Source: Idiomarina zobellii
Lineage (GTDB): Bacteria > Pseudomonadota > Gammaproteobacteria > Enterobacterales > Alteromonadaceae
Assembly: GCF_900100855.1 (NCBI RefSeq)
Contig: NZ_FNCB01000001.1
Location: 1-64,000 of the forward strand
Reading direction: 5' to 3'
Length of the DNA: 64,000 nucleotides
In this document: in pieces, positions 33,778-44,323 of the stretch
Numbering within the stretch: position 1 is the stretch's first letter
Layout of the letters: each line of letters starts with the position of its first letter
Notes under the pieces: model-generated
Told to the model about the DNA's origin: nothing
Database searches by the model: none
The model's input: only the letters and a program-made list of their open reading frames with translations
Translations under genes and position numbers: made by a program

Positions 33778-35602
33778 GCTCTTTGTCGTCCTTAAATAAC
33801 ACACTAGCGCCCTGCTCGGCACCACTAAAACTGGCGCGTAGATTACCAAATAATTCACGTCCCATGCCAAAGTGGCTGTCAGTTAAATCAATTTTTTCTG
33901 GTTCGCGCTGTTCAAGCTCGTTGCTATCGACTAACAATTCCAGCTCGCCGGTTAAAAAGTCGAGCTTAACCATATCGCCGTCTTTAACCTTGGCAATCAA
34001 GCCGCCATCGACAGCTTCCGGCGTTACGTGGATAGCTGCCGGCACTTTACCTGAAGCACCCGACATGCGGCCGTCAGTCACCAACGCCACCTTATATCCA
34101 CGCTTTTGCAATACGCCCAGTGGCGGCGTCAATTTATGCAACTCCGGCATACCAATAGCCTTGGGGCCCTGATATTTGACCACAACCACACAATCTTTAT
34201 TTAGGTCGCCGGCGTTAAATGCCGCATCCAGATCGTTTTGGTCGGTAAATACAACCGCGGGTGCCGTTATAGGCTCGGCTTGTTCAGGCAATGACGAGGT
34301 TTTGATAACAGCACGCCCCAGGTTGCCGCTTAATACTTTTAAACCACCATGGTCGCTAAACGGATTACTGACTGGGCGCAGCACGTCCTCGTCCAGTGAT
34401 TCTTTATTGATCTCAACCCAATTTAACTTACCGTCCTCGCCCAGTTCCGGCTTCTTGGTGTAGAGATCCAGTCCATGACCAACGACCGTTTCCACGTCGT
34501 TATGCAACAGACCCGCATCGCGTAGTTCGCGCGTCAGGAATGCCATGCCACCGGCACGCTGGAAGTAGTTGATGTCAGCCTGACCATTGGGGTAAACACG
34601 CGTCAGCATCGGCGTGACATCTGACAAGGCTTCAAAGTCACTCCAATTGATATCGTATCCCGCCGCCTTAGCAATGGCGACTAAGTGCATCGTGTGGTTA
34701 GTCGAACCACCCGTCGCTAACAAACCGACAATACCGTTTACCAGTGTTTTAGCGGTTACAATTTCGCTGATCGGACGGTAATCACTGCCCAAGTCGGTAA
34801 TACGAGTCACGTGCTGAGCGGCTGCACGGGTCAGTGCTTCGCGCAAGTCGTTACCCGGATTAACGAACGAAGCTCCAGGCAAATGCAGGCCCATCAACTC
34901 AACCACTAACTGATTGGAGTTAGCCGTGCCATAAAACGTGCAGGTACCAGCCGTGTGATACGAGGCCGACTCGGCATCGAGTAGTTCCGCTTTACCAACT
35001 TTACCCTCGGCATACAATTCACGAATACGGGCTTTTTCGCTATTGGGAATACCCGATGGCATAGGCCCCGCCGGTACGAAGATAAACGGCAAATGACCAA
35101 AGCTCAGTGCGGAAATAAGCAATCCCGGTACGATTTTATCGCATATGCCCAACATTAAGCCGCCATCAAACATGTTGTGCGACAAGCTCACCGCACTGGC
35201 CATGGCGATCACATCACGGCTGAGTAGGCTCAGATCCATGCCCGGCTGGCCCTGCGTTACGCCGTCGCACATAGCCGGCACGCCGCCCGCTACCTGTGCA
35301 ACACTGCCTACTTCACGTATCGCCTGTTTAATTTTATCAGGATAATCGTGGTACGGCTGGTGCGCCGACAACATATCGTTATATGCCGTGACGATACCAA
35401 TGTTGGCTTTGGTCAGACTGCGCAGCTCTTGTTTGTCGTCTTTACCACAGGCGGCAAAGCCATGGGCTAAGTTACCGCAAGACAATGCGCCGCGATGCGG
35501 CCCTTGTTTGCGGGCTTTTGCCATGCGTGCCAGGTAATCTTTGCGACTGGCCGCGCTGCGTTTTTCGATACGCTCGGTAACGGCGGCTACTGTTGGATTC
35601 AT
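33767..35602 (-). CDS. edd: 6-phosphogluconate dehydratase
   Basis: 611 residues, full length. Contains [31 protein letters not shown] and [18 protein letters not shown] (as TDGRMSG), typical of the IlvD/Edd family with an iron-sulphur cluster. First committed enzyme of the Entner-Doudoroff route, making KDPG for Eda. A pair of palindromic repeats separates it from pgl. Confidence 0.93.
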   Translation of the reverse strand: MNPTVAAVTERIEKRSAASRKDYLARMAKARKQGPHRGALSCGNLAHGFAACGKDDKQELRSLTKANIGIVTAYNDMLSAHQPYHDYPDKIKQAIREVGSVAQVAGGVPAMCDGVTQGQPGMDLSLLSRDVIAMASAVSLSHNMFDGGLMLGICDKIVPGLLISALSFGHLPFIFVPAGPMPSGIPNSEKARIRELYAEGKVGKAELLDAESASYHTAGTCTFYGTANSNQLVVELMGLHLPGASFVNPGNDLREALTRAAAQHVTRITDLGSDYRPISEIVTAKTLVNGIVGLLATGGSTNHTMHLVAIAKAAGYDINWSDFEALSDVTPMLTRVYPNGQADINYFQRAGGMAFLTRELRDAGLLHNDVETVVGHGLDLYTKKPELGEDGKLNWVEINKESLDEDVLRPVSNPFSDHGGLKVLSGNLGRAVIKTSSLPEQAEPITAPAVVFTDQNDLDAAFNAGDLNKDCVVVVKYQGPKAIGMPELHKLTPPLGVLQKRGYKVALVTDGRMSGASGKVPAAIHVTPEAVDGGLIAKVKDGDMVKLDFLTGELELLVDSNELEQREPEKIDLTDSHFGMGRELFGNLRASFSGAEQGASVLFKDDKEHGE

Positions 35603-35638
35603 AATTGCTCCTGATCTTTTTGGGTCGCTTGCGTGCGA

Positions 35639-35703
35639 GTAGCTTGCGCCTCAGGCGCAAGTTACATGGCTATCTGGTAGCTTGCGCCTCAGGCGCAAGC
35701 TAC
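35639..35703. repeat. Two REP-like palindromic repeats between edd and pgl
   Basis: Copies at 35639-35665 and 35677-35703 both read GTAGCTTGCGCCTCAGG and continue to the mirror half; each forms a nearly perfect 13-bp stem. The second contains the pgl stop codon. REP-type hairpins often stabilise upstream mRNA or attenuate downstream expression. Confidence 0.75.
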
Positions 35704-36395
35704 GCTGCGTAGTAAACCTCAGTGGGGACTTGCTGCTGGTGCAAGAATTCACCGATAGGCAAAATAGCCTTTCCACTCTCTTCGACCTGTTTAAACACTT
35801 GCAGCTTGTTTTCGCCACAAAAGTGCAAATAAATATTGCGACTGTTCATGATACGTGACTTGGTTAAACTAACCCGTGCATACGGCGCCTTAGTTGGCTG
35901 CGTTGCAATAACCGCATCATTAGCCGTTAAGCCTTGTTGCAGCTCGGCGCAATCCGGAAACAGCGAAGCGGTATGACCATCATCGCCCATACCTAAAATA
36001 ATCACGTCAAACTCAGGCAGTTCGTTTAACTGTTCAGACAAAACAGGGGCTGCATTCTGAGCCTTTTCATGACCCGTATACAAGCTAATATAATGCGCTT
36101 TAGCCGCTTTGTTTTTTAATAGCACGGTCTTGATTAGCTTATCGTTGCTGTCATTAGAGTCGGGTAATACCCAACGCTCATCGGCCAACATAATGGTCAC
36201 GTGCTTCCAGTCGATGTCAGTTCGGGATAACTTTTCGAATAAGGGCTTAGGTGTATTGCCACCTGAAACCACGAGATAGGCATGCCCGCGCGCTGCGATA
36301 GCATCACTGAGTTGCGCACTAACGCGTTGACAAAGCTGTTCAGAAAGTTGTTCGTTACTGGCAAAGGTTTTCACTGATTTGTCCTCGTTATTCAT
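35700..36395 (-). CDS. pgl: 6-phosphogluconolactonase
   Basis: About 231 residues from the ATG at 36395; an earlier ATG at 36422 would overlap the zwf end. LVVSGGNTPKPLF, ADERWV and GMGDDGHTASLFP are the family signature (DevB type). It hydrolyses the lactone made by Zwf. It is the second gene of the zwf operon. Confidence 0.9.
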   Translation of the reverse strand: MNNEDKSVKTFASNEQLSEQLCQRVSAQLSDAIAARGHAYLVVSGGNTPKPLFEKLSRTDIDWKHVTIMLADERWVLPDSNDSNDKLIKTVLLKNKAAKAHYISLYTGHEKAQNAAPVLSEQLNELPEFDVIILGMGDDGHTASLFPDCAELQQGLTANDAVIATQPTKAPYARVSLTKSRIMNSRNIYLHFCGENKLQVFKQVEESGKAILPIGEFLHQQQVPTEVYYAA

Positions 36396-36409
36396 CTTTT
36401 TTAATCTCT

Positions 36410-37879
36410 TTATTCGTCCCATTCACGACCATCTTGTGCCAACAGACTCACCGAAGCGACCGGACCCCAGCTTCCCGCAGGGTATGGCTTAGGTGACTCG
36501 TCGGTGGTCTCCCAGGCAGCAATAATGCCATCAATCCAATTCCACGCTTGTTCGACTTCCTGGCGATGCACGAATAAGTATTGATTACCGTGCATCACTT
36601 CCAGTAATAAGCGCTCATAGGCATCCGCGATACGCCTTTTTTTGAAGGTTTCGTCAAAGCTCAAGTCCAGGGTGGTCGCTTTTAGCTGCATCTGCTTACC
36701 CAGCCCCGGTATCTTGTTGATCATCTCAACTTCTACACCTTCGTCGGGCTGTAAGCGGATAACCAGTTTATTAGGGGGTAAGTCCGGCAGGGTTTCATGG
36801 AAAATATTATGCGGCTGCTTTTTAAAGGTTATTACCACTTCGCTGCGTTTTTCCGGCATACGTTTACCGGTGCGCAAGTAAAAAGGCACGCCAGACCAAC
36901 GCCAGTTATCGATATGAGCTTTTAACGCCACGAATGTCTCAGTTTCGCTGTTTTCTTTCGCGCCTTCTTCTTCGAGGTAGCCGGGCACCTTTTTCTCGCC
37001 GGAGAAGCCTTTGGCATACTGCCCGCGCACCGTCATTTGCTGACTATTGCTGGCATTAATCGGTCGCAGGGCTTTTAATACTTTGAGCTTTTCGTCACGA
37101 ATGCTTTCCGCATCGAGTCGCGACGGCGGCTCCATCGCTATTAACGACAGCACTTGCAGTAAGTGATTTTGTACCATGTCGCGAAGCTGACCTGCGTCGT
37201 CGTAATAACTCCAGCGCCCTTCAACACCGACCTGCTCAGCCGCCGTTATCTGAATGTGGTCGACCGCATGATGGTCCCAGTTGTTCGAGAATAGCGAATT
37301 TGCGAAGCGCAACGCTAACAGGTTGAGTACGGTTTCTTTACCCAAATAATGGTCAATACGATAAATTTGGCTTTCGTTAAAGTAGCGTCCAACCTCTTCA
37401 TTAATGTCTTTTGAAGACGACAGATTGTGACCAATGGGCTTTTCTAAAATAACGCGGGTAGGCTCTTCAGTTAAGCCGACATCGTGCAGCCCCTTACAAA
37501 TAGTGGCATAAAGCGCAGGCGGCGTGGCCAGGTAAAAGATGCGCTGATGCTGTTTTTGCTCAAGGCATTGCTGCAGCGATTGATAACTCGCGTTATCCGA
37601 GAAATCCATACAGACATACTGAAAGCGCTTACAGAAGCGCGCCATCGAATCATCGTCGCGCTCGTTTTCCGCCACAAATTGCTTCAGCACGTCGCTTACA
37701 CGCTCGGTAATTTGAGCCGCCGGCATGTCTTCGCGGGCGACGGCAATAATGCGGCTTTGTGGTTCGATAAGTTGAGCACGTTCCAGCTGATACAAGGCCG
37801 GGATTAACTTACGCCGGGACAAATCCCCAAGCGCTCCAAAAAGCACCATGTCACAACAGTTCGGGCAATCATTTGGCAT
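36410..37879 (-). CDS. zwf: Glucose-6-phosphate dehydrogenase
   Basis: 489 residues. GALGDLSRRKLIPALYQL is the NADP-binding motif and RIDHYLGKE the substrate and catalytic motif. First enzyme of the pathway and first gene of the operon. The promoter region shared with hexR has two HexR boxes, so it should be repressed by HexR and relieved by KDPG. Confidence 0.94.
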   Translation of the reverse strand: MPNDCPNCCDMVLFGALGDLSRRKLIPALYQLERAQLIEPQSRIIAVAREDMPAAQITERVSDVLKQFVAENERDDDSMARFCKRFQYVCMDFSDNASYQSLQQCLEQKQHQRIFYLATPPALYATICKGLHDVGLTEEPTRVILEKPIGHNLSSSKDINEEVGRYFNESQIYRIDHYLGKETVLNLLALRFANSLFSNNWDHHAVDHIQITAAEQVGVEGRWSYYDDAGQLRDMVQNHLLQVLSLIAMEPPSRLDAESIRDEKLKVLKALRPINASNSQQMTVRGQYAKGFSGEKKVPGYLEEEGAKENSETETFVALKAHIDNWRWSGVPFYLRTGKRMPEKRSEVVITFKKQPHNIFHETLPDLPPNKLVIRLQPDEGVEVEMINKIPGLGKQMQLKATTLDLSFDETFKKRRIADAYERLLLEVMHGNQYLFVHRQEVEQAWNWIDGIIAAWETTDESPKPYPAGSWGPVASVSLLAQDGREWDE

Positions 37880-37931
37880 TGCTTTTGTCCACTTTCAGTT
37901 GAATGGTTTGAAATCGTTTTTCATTAATTTT

Positions 37932-37946
37932 TGTAATTTTACTACA
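37932..37946. promoter_or_regulatory. HexR box 1
   Basis: TGTAATTTTACTACA fits the HexR consensus TGTARTwwwAYTACA completely. It lies 53 bases upstream of zwf. Confidence 0.85.
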
Positions 37947-37994
37947 TTTCTATTCACACTTTAGCAACGTTTAGGTTAGCATGGCAAATATTAA

Positions 37995-38009
37995 TGTAAT
38001 TAAATTACA
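37995..38009. promoter_or_regulatory. HexR box 2
   Basis: TGTAATTAAATTACA is a perfect palindrome and a full consensus HexR site, 34 bases upstream of the hexR start, consistent with autoregulation. Confidence 0.9.
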
Positions 38010-38042
38010 AAAACGAACAACACTTTGTTGGAGCTTTTGCCC

Positions 38043-38888
38043 ATGAATATAGTGCAAACGGTGAAGGATCGCCTGTCAGACTTGAGTAAAAATGAATATA
38101 AGGTGGCGCAGCAGGTATTGCTCGATCCTGAAGCTATTATTCATGTATCGACGGCGACGCTGGCTAAACAGGCCAATGTCAGTGAGCCCACCATTAACCG
38201 CTTTTGTCGCCGCATTGGCTGCAAGGGCTTCCCTGACTTTAAGTTGCAGCTAGCACAGCAACTGGCTAAGGGCGCCTCGTACGTTAACTCGCAAATTGAC
38301 GATGACGATAACGTATCCACGGTTACCGACAAGATATTTTCGTCGACACTTTCTGCGCTTGCCAATACCCAGCGCACACTGGACCACGCGGCCATCGAAA
38401 AAACCATTAGTTACCTAAAGGATGCTCGCAAGATCTCGTTTTTCGGATTTGGCGCATCAGCATCGGTCGCTCATGACGCACAGAATAAGTTCGCCCGTTT
38501 TACCACGCCGGCGATTTTCTCTGATGATGTACTGGTACAAAAAGTCGCAGCGCTAAACAGCTTGCCGGGCGACGTTATCGTTTGCTTTAGCCACACCGGA
38601 CGTACCAAAGCGCTGTGTGAAATTGCGCAGCTGGGCTATGACAATCAGGCCACGGTTATTGGCATCACTGCCAAAGGCAGTCCCCTGGCTAAGTACTGCC
38701 ATGTCGTGGTGAGTACCGAAGTGCCGGAAGATACCGACCAATATATGCCTATGGCATCGCGAATTGCGCAAATGGTGTTGATTGATGCCATCGTCGCCGG
38801 CTTCGCGCTTGCCCAAGGCGAAGAAATTAAACAGCAGTTAGCCCGGGTTAAAGCCGGGCTCAAAGATTCACGTTTTCCACCGCAGTAA
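38043..38888 (+). CDS. hexR: HexR, RpiR-family repressor of central carbon metabolism
   Basis: 281 residues from the ATG at 38043 (GGAG upstream). The N-terminal RpiR helix-turn-helix (STATLAKQANVSEPTINRFCRRIGCKGF) is followed by a SIS sugar-phosphate domain (KISFFGFGASASVAHDAQNKF, then VIVCFSHTGRTKAL). HexR senses KDPG. Its operators lie in the divergent promoter region with zwf, and gap follows 12 bases later. Confidence 0.93.
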   Translation: MNIVQTVKDRLSDLSKNEYKVAQQVLLDPEAIIHVSTATLAKQANVSEPTINRFCRRIGCKGFPDFKLQLAQQLAKGASYVNSQIDDDDNVSTVTDKIFSSTLSALANTQRTLDHAAIEKTISYLKDARKISFFGFGASASVAHDAQNKFARFTTPAIFSDDVLVQKVAALNSLPGDVIVCFSHTGRTKALCEIAQLGYDNQATVIGITAKGSPLAKYCHVVVSTEVPEDTDQYMPMASRIAQMVLIDAIVAGFALAQGEEIKQQLARVKAGLKDSRFPPQ

Positions 38889-38900
38889 GAAGGATTCATT

Positions 38901-39911
38901 ATGACCATTAAAGTCGCAATTAACGGTTTTGGCCGTATCGGAAAAAACATCGCCCGCGCTATCTTTGAAAGTCAGCGCAATGATCAGTTTGAGGTTGTCG
39001 CCATTAACGATTTAGGCGCCCCTGCCACGTTGGCACATTTATTAAAGTTTGACACCGTGCATGGCCAGTTTAATGCTGACGTTCGTGCCGACGAAAACGC
39101 CATCTATATTAATGACCACAAAATTAATGTTTATGCCGAGCGTGACCCTAAAAATTTACCCTGGCAGCAATTGGGCGTAGACGTGGTGATGGAATGCACC
39201 GGCTTATTTACTAATCGTGACGGCGCCGGACAACACCTGACAGCGGGAGCTAAAAAAGTAATAATTTCAGCGCCGGCAAAAGACGTTGACGGTCTGTTCG
39301 TGTATGGTGTTAACCATCAGGATATGAAGCCTGATATGTCTATTATTTCTAATGCGTCTTGCACCACCAACTGTTTGGCGCCGATTGCTCAGCCGCTTAA
39401 CGAAGCCCTGGGTATTGAAAGCGCACTGATGACAACGGTTCACTCATACACCAATGATCAATGTCTGCTGGATGCCTACCACAGTGATTTACAGCGTGCC
39501 CGTGCCGCTGCGCAGTCAATGATCCCATCAAAAACCGGTGCAGCCGCAGCCATTGGTAAAGTTATTCCAGAGCTTGATGGCAAGTTCGACGGCCTTGCTG
39601 TGCGGGTTCCAACACCCAATGTGTCACTCGTAGACCTTAGTTTTATTGCCAATCGCGACACCAGCGTTGAAGAAGTCAACAAAATTGTACAGCAAGCGGC
39701 TGCAAAATCGCCTCTGAGTGCTGTACTCGATGTTAACGAGTTACCTTTGGTATCGACGGACTTTAACCACAACCCCGCATCCAGTGTTTTTGATACACAC
39801 CAAACCCGGGTCAACGGACGTTTAGTTAAAGTGATGGCTTGGTATGACAACGAATGGGGCTTTAGCAACCGTATGCTGGACAATGCAGCACATTTGATGT
39901 CGCTCAGCTAA
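38901..39911 (+). CDS. gap: Type I glyceraldehyde-3-phosphate dehydrogenase
   Basis: 336 residues. [13 protein letters not shown] is the NAD-binding motif and SNASCTTNC carries the catalytic cysteine near residue 154. It is co-transcribed with hexR, so it is probably the HexR-controlled Gap that uses the glyceraldehyde-3-phosphate made by Eda. Full length. Confidence 0.93.
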   Translation: MTIKVAINGFGRIGKNIARAIFESQRNDQFEVVAINDLGAPATLAHLLKFDTVHGQFNADVRADENAIYINDHKINVYAERDPKNLPWQQLGVDVVMECTGLFTNRDGAGQHLTAGAKKVIISAPAKDVDGLFVYGVNHQDMKPDMSIISNASCTTNCLAPIAQPLNEALGIESALMTTVHSYTNDQCLLDAYHSDLQRARAAAQSMIPSKTGAAAAIGKVIPELDGKFDGLAVRVPTPNVSLVDLSFIANRDTSVEEVNKIVQQAAAKSPLSAVLDVNELPLVSTDFNHNPASSVFDTHQTRVNGRLVKVMAWYDNEWGFSNRMLDNAAHLMSLS

Positions 39912-39918
39912 GTCATTT

Positions 39919-40092
39919 GGACAGTGGGATCTGAGCGTCAACTACGACGTGACCGATAAGCTGACGGTATTCTTTGAAGGGATTAACCTGAATAACGAAA
40001 CCGAAGAAGGTTACGGCCGTTACGAAGAGCAATTCTTATTCGCTCGCCAGTATGGCCCTCGTTACGCTTTAGGTGCGCGCTATACCTTTTAA
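39919..40092 (+). pseudogene. C-terminal remnant of a TonB-dependent receptor
   Basis: In frame from 39919: GQWDLSVNYDVTDKLTVFFE and onward to ARYTF and a stop at 40090-40092, the usual last two strands of a TonB receptor barrel. Nothing of the other 700 or more residues is present, since gap ends 7 bases before. It faces a broken glucosidase gene, so a sugar-utilisation locus has lost its receptor by deletion. Confidence 0.85.
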
Positions 40093-40134
40093 ATAGCGCT
40101 TTTAAACACCTTCCCTGGGGTTTTAAAAAGCAAT

Positions 40135-40170
40135 AAAAAAGCGCCGATGCATCACATCGGCGCTTTTTTT
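40135..40170. terminator. Bidirectional terminator
   Basis: GCGCCGATG-N5-CATCGGCGC preceded by six A and followed by seven T. It lies between the receptor remnant and the glucosidase pseudogene and can serve both strands. Confidence 0.88.
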
Positions 40171-40186
40171 ATGCTGCCTTGATGAG

Positions 40187-41663
40187 TTAGTTTAAGCAAA
40201 CCGTTTTAGCGGCTTCTGCTTGCTCAGCGACTAACCGTATATCACGAATACTAAAGCTCAGGTTACCGGCATGAGAAAGACTAAATACCTCGCCTACTGC
40301 GGCGGTATCTAAGCCAGCGTCTTGCAAACACTGCAGCGATAACGACAAGGTCGCCCATTCGCCGGGTTGCGCTTGTTGCAGTTGTTGCTGTACATCAATT
40401 TTGACCTGACACTCACCGGATAGGCAGTTCATCTGCAAATACACAGGCTGCTTAGGTAAGTGATCAACTTTGTAGGAAAGAGTCAAGGCACCAATCTCAC
40501 CGGCAAACGCGCGTAAATCACGGCTAAATGGACTAATAAAGCTAAAACCAGCCATACCAGAACCATCAAATACAAATTCGCGGGCGTCTTCTTGTACCTG
40601 GTCATCGAAAGTGGTGCTAAACAGACTATCGATTTCCTGCACACTGCTGGTTACCGCAGTACGCTGCTCTTCGTTAAAGATCTGAAGCTGCCACGGGCTC
40701 TGTGGCGCACGGTCAAAAATAGCCATCTCGGCGAGAGCATCCTGATCAGCAAAGTCAGTCGGCAAATCATTAGATAACGTGCTTTCATCGCCATAGCTCA
40801 AGCCAAAACCGAGCTCTAACAAGGGCTCATAACCATCTTGATCAGCATTTAATCGTCCCTGCGACGGGTCAGCCGGCCACGAGAAAGGCAGTTTACCGGT
40901 AATGGGATAACGTGCTTCGCCACTTTCGTCAGCAACGATAACATCGGCAACGCCCTGCCCTTCAGAGCCCGGTAGCCAAGCCGCCACAAAGGCGTCAGAT
41001 GCATTTAGTTCCGGGTTAACGTACATAGGACGTCCACTGATGAACACCGACACCACAGGAATACCCTGTTCCTTTAAGCTTTCTAATAACTCTTGGTCAC
41101 CCGGGTTATTACGCTGACAGTCTGCGCACCGGCTTGCAAACCACCTACGTAGCCTTGTGCATGGTAATCAAACAGTTCTTGCTCACCAATTTCGGCATTG
41201 CCCTGATCGATGCCGTCTGTTGTTGCACCGTCACCAATAAAGTGTTTTACCGTGCTTATGACATGACGTTCATCCAGAAAGTTTTTGGCAACATCGCCCT
41301 GTAAACCTTCCACGATAGCGGCAGCATAGTCATGCACGATCTGCGGGTTTTCGGAGTAGCTTTCGTAGGTACGGCCCCACCGCCGTTAAGGTAGGAGCCA
41401 AAGCCATATTTACGCATATCTTCGACGGTAATATCGCGAATTTCCGGCTGGATCATTTGCGCGACTTTTTGCTCCAGCGTCATTTTAGCCAATAGCTCGT
41501 CAATACGTTGTTCCATTGCCGGTTTTTGCTTAACCGGCAAGTTTAACTTAGGCCAAATCTCATTTTCTGCAGCAGCCGATGGCTGCTCATTAGAGGCAGG
41601 CGAACAGCCCACCGCGGTTGATAGTGCAAGCGCAATAGCGGTTGTAAGGTAAGCGCGCTTCAT
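40187..41663 (-). pseudogene. Broken GH3 beta-glucosidase
   Basis: Starts at 41663 with a lipoprotein-type signal ([20 protein letters not shown]) and MEQRIDELLAKMTLEQKVAQMI, typical of GH3 exo-glucosidases. One base appears to be missing in a G-run near 41376: the reading shifts from SYLNGGG to RTYESYSENPQIVHDY in the next frame. After GLQAGAQTV (about 41110) the frame jumps directly to NPGDQELLESLKEQG, so the stretch with the catalytic nucleophile and most of the second domain is deleted. The C-terminal part (41056-40187) is open. The enzyme cannot be active. Its start overlaps the transporter stop (ATGA). Confidence 0.88.
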
Positions 41664-42931
41664 GATTCCGACTCCTGTTTAACCGCAGCTGATTTAAGCG
41701 CTTGCGGCTTGTAGCCACGGAACCCATAAAAAGCAATGTACACGTAGCACAATAACGGCAAAATAAACGCTAACTGGACACTGGTTGCATCAGCAAGAGC
41801 GCCCTGCAGCAAAGGTATAATTGCGCCACCAACAATAGCCAGACACAAAATGCCTGAGCCCTGGCTGGTGCTCTCTTTCAGATTCTGTAACGCCAGGCTG
41901 AAAATAGTCGGGAACATAATCGAGTTACACAAACCGACAAATAACAATGACCACATAGCCAAAGCGCCACTCGTATTAATACTGGTGGCAACTAAAATAA
42001 CCGCGATAGTCGCGTTAAATAGCAACACTTTGTTACCGGCGAATTTCTGCATCACCGCAGCACCGATAAAGCGCCCGACCATAGCTCCACCAAAGTACCA
42101 GGAAATATAGTGCGAAGCCTGCGACATAGACATATTGCCAATATCAGATTGCGACAAATATATTGCCAGGAAACTGCCGATAGCCACTTCGGCACCGACA
42201 TACACAAAAATACCAATGGCACCCAGTACCAAGTGACGTTGTCCCCAGGCACCGCCTTTGGTCGGTAATGGTGCGGCAGCATCAACTTTACCCATATTCG
42301 GTAATTTCAATGCGACAAAAACAATCGCCATAATCACCAAAGCTGCGGCCAGAATAAAATACGGTGTTGAGACAGTATCTTTGCTCACACCCGTTACCTC
42401 AGGATCTGCCACTCCACCAAAGATAAGCCACGCACCAAATAGTGGCGCAACGGTGGTACCAAGAGAGTTGAAGGCCTGTGTCATGGTCAAGCGGCTTGAC
42501 GAGGTTTCCTCAGGACCCAGGCGGGTTACATAAGGGTTAGCAGCAACTTGTAGTATGGTTACGCCCGACGCCAGAATAAAGAGCGCTAGCAGGAATAAAC
42601 CATAGATTTCGAGCATGGCAGCCGGATAAAACAGTACACACCCTGCCCCCGCTATTAGCAGTCCGGTAACGATACCCATTTTATAACCAATTTTACCCAC
42701 CATCAGGCCGGCCGGAATTGAGATAATAAAATACGCACTAAAAAAGCAGAATTGAATTAGCATCGACTGGGTATTATTCAGCTCGAATAACAGCTTTAAA
42801 TAGGGTATCAGAATGTCGTTGAGGCTGGTGATGAAGCCCCAGATAAAGAACAGCGAAGTGAGCGCGGTGAGAGCAAAACGGTAATTGTTATCGCTTCCGC
42901 CCACGAGCGCCGAGGTTTGCGGCGTTGTCAT
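41660..42931 (-). CDS. MFS glucose/galactose transporter, FucP/GluP family
   Basis: 423 residues and about 12 hydrophobic segments. [19 protein letters not shown] and [21 protein letters not shown] are characteristic of the FucP/GluP sugar:proton symporters. AAGAGGGA precedes the start. A LacI-type operator lies 58 bases upstream and the regulator gene diverges from it. Glk and the Entner-Doudoroff enzymes would use the imported sugar, so this part of the locus remains useful although the glucosidase is dead. Confidence 0.88.
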   Translation of the reverse strand: MTTPQTSALVGGSDNNYRFALTALTSLFFIWGFITSLNDILIPYLKLLFELNNTQSMLIQFCFFSAYFIISIPAGLMVGKIGYKMGIVTGLLIAGAGCVLFYPAAMLEIYGLFLLALFILASGVTILQVAANPYVTRLGPEETSSSRLTMTQAFNSLGTTVAPLFGAWLIFGGVADPEVTGVSKDTVSTPYFILAAALVIMAIVFVALKLPNMGKVDAAAPLPTKGGAWGQRHLVLGAIGIFVYVGAEVAIGSFLAIYLSQSDIGNMSMSQASHYISWYFGGAMVGRFIGAAVMQKFAGNKVLLFNATIAVILVATSINTSGALAMWSLLFVGLCNSIMFPTIFSLALQNLKESTSQGSGILCLAIVGGAIIPLLQGALADATSVQLAFILPLLCYVYIAFYGFRGYKPQALKSAAVKQESES

Positions 42932-42988
42932 AAATCCCTCTTGTCTTTTTTATTTTTTTGACGATGGCGTAAAGACCATCTAGTATGA

Positions 42989-43002
42989 TGTAAGCGCTTT
43001 CA
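42989..43002. promoter_or_regulatory. LacI-family operator
   Basis: TGTAAGCGCTTTCA is the classical LacI/CcpA-type site with the AGCGCT core. It lies between the transporter gene and the LacI regulator gene. Confidence 0.85.
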
Positions 43003-43041
43003 TTTGTAACGCACTTTATAACATAGTTTATGGGTTTAGCA

Positions 43042-43200
43042 ATGGAAAACCACCTTTTTATAATGACTACGTATGCAACCCCATGTAGTGGCAGACTAAA
43101 CCCGGCACTGGCCTCTTTACTTGTCGCCTTTGTCATGCGCGGGTACACTTTAACTCAGTCCAAAATACAAGAAATTAATCAACTGTTAGCCCAACGCTAG
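43042..43200 (+). CDS. Possible 52-residue protein
   Basis: An open frame from ATG 43042 (MENHLFIMTTYATPCSG...) to TAG 43198, ending 30 bases before the LacI gene. A hydrophobic middle (PALASLLVAFVM) and helical end (SKIQEINQLLAQ) look protein-like. No good ribosome-binding site is seen and the family is not recognised, so it may be chance. Confidence 0.3.
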   Translation: MENHLFIMTTYATPCSGRLNPALASLLVAFVMRGYTLTQSKIQEINQLLAQR

Positions 43201-43230
43201 CTGAACGGTTAACACGGAGTAAAACAATCA

Positions 43231-44229
43231 ATGGCGACAATATACGAGGTATCTAAACTTGCAGGTGTATCGCTGGCAACCGTATCTCGCGTTTTAAATA
43301 ACAATACTCCAGTTAAAGAAGAAACCCGCCTTAAAGTTTTAGCCGCAATGGAAGAGCTGGGGTATCAGCCCAATTCAGTAGCCCAGTCATTAGCATCGAA
43401 CCGTTCAAATAGCATTGGCATACTTGTCCCCGAGCTCAATGGTCCCTTTTTCGGAACGTTGTTGAGTGATATCGAAAACAGTTTTCGACAAGCAGGAAAG
43501 CACGTCATTATTGCCGCCGGACACAGTGACGAAAAACTAGAAAAAGAAAGCATTAGCTTTTTACAAAGCCGAAATTGCGACGCCTTAATTCTGCACGTTG
43601 AAGCGGTTACCGACGAATACCTTGTTGAACTGATGGAAAAAAAGGTGAAATTCGTCCTTATCAACCGCTTCGTGCCGCAGCTCTATGATCGCTGCATAAC
43701 ACTAAACAACCAGCATGGTGGGTATTTAGCGACACGCCATATGCTTGAACACGGGCATCAAAATATAGGCTATATTTCAGGTCCGATATGGAAACACGAC
43801 GCAGAGCAGCGTTATAAAGGCCATTTACGCGCCTTAACTGAGTTTGGCATTCCCCATTCAGAGCAATTATTTTATGAAGGCGATTATCACGAAGAAAGTG
43901 GTGCACTCGGAACAAAGGCGCTTTTGCAGAAGGCCTCTGAAATAACCGCGATTGTCTGCGCCAACGATGAAATGGCCGCAGGTGCCTTAACAGCCGCCCG
44001 CGAGCTAGGACGCTCTCTACCTGACGGTCTGTCAATTATCGGCTTCGATAATGTGAACTTTTCACACTATACCTTTCCCAAGCTAACCACCATTAACTAT
44101 CCAATGGGTGAAATGGGAAAAATGGCCGCTCAGCTTATTTTAAAACGTGTTTATCAGCAAAATAATAGCTCTATTCAAACGGTCTTTGAGCCGCATTTGA
44201 TAGAGAGAGACTCTGTCTCACGTCCATAA
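43231..44229 (+). CDS. LacI-family sugar-responsive repressor
   Basis: 332 residues. The N-terminal helix-turn-helix ATIYEVSKLAGVSLATVSRV and hinge helix are followed by a periplasmic-binding-protein-like domain (SIGILVPELNGPFFG, VCANDEMAAGAL, IIGFDNVNF). Intact. It diverges from the MFS transporter and pseudogenised glucosidase and probably represses them at the 42989 operator, responding to glucose or a glucoside. Confidence 0.9.
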   Translation: MATIYEVSKLAGVSLATVSRVLNNNTPVKEETRLKVLAAMEELGYQPNSVAQSLASNRSNSIGILVPELNGPFFGTLLSDIENSFRQAGKHVIIAAGHSDEKLEKESISFLQSRNCDALILHVEAVTDEYLVELMEKKVKFVLINRFVPQLYDRCITLNNQHGGYLATRHMLEHGHQNIGYISGPIWKHDAEQRYKGHLRALTEFGIPHSEQLFYEGDYHEESGALGTKALLQKASEITAIVCANDEMAAGALTAARELGRSLPDGLSIIGFDNVNFSHYTFPKLTTINYPMGEMGKMAAQLILKRVYQQNNSSIQTVFEPHLIERDSVSRP

Positions 44230-44323
44230 TTCATTTCAGTTTTCATTAACAAACCGTAAAGAATTTCACGAACCCTAAAAAACCGCTAAGCTTGTATCAA
44301 AACCCGAACTAAAAAGCAGGCTT

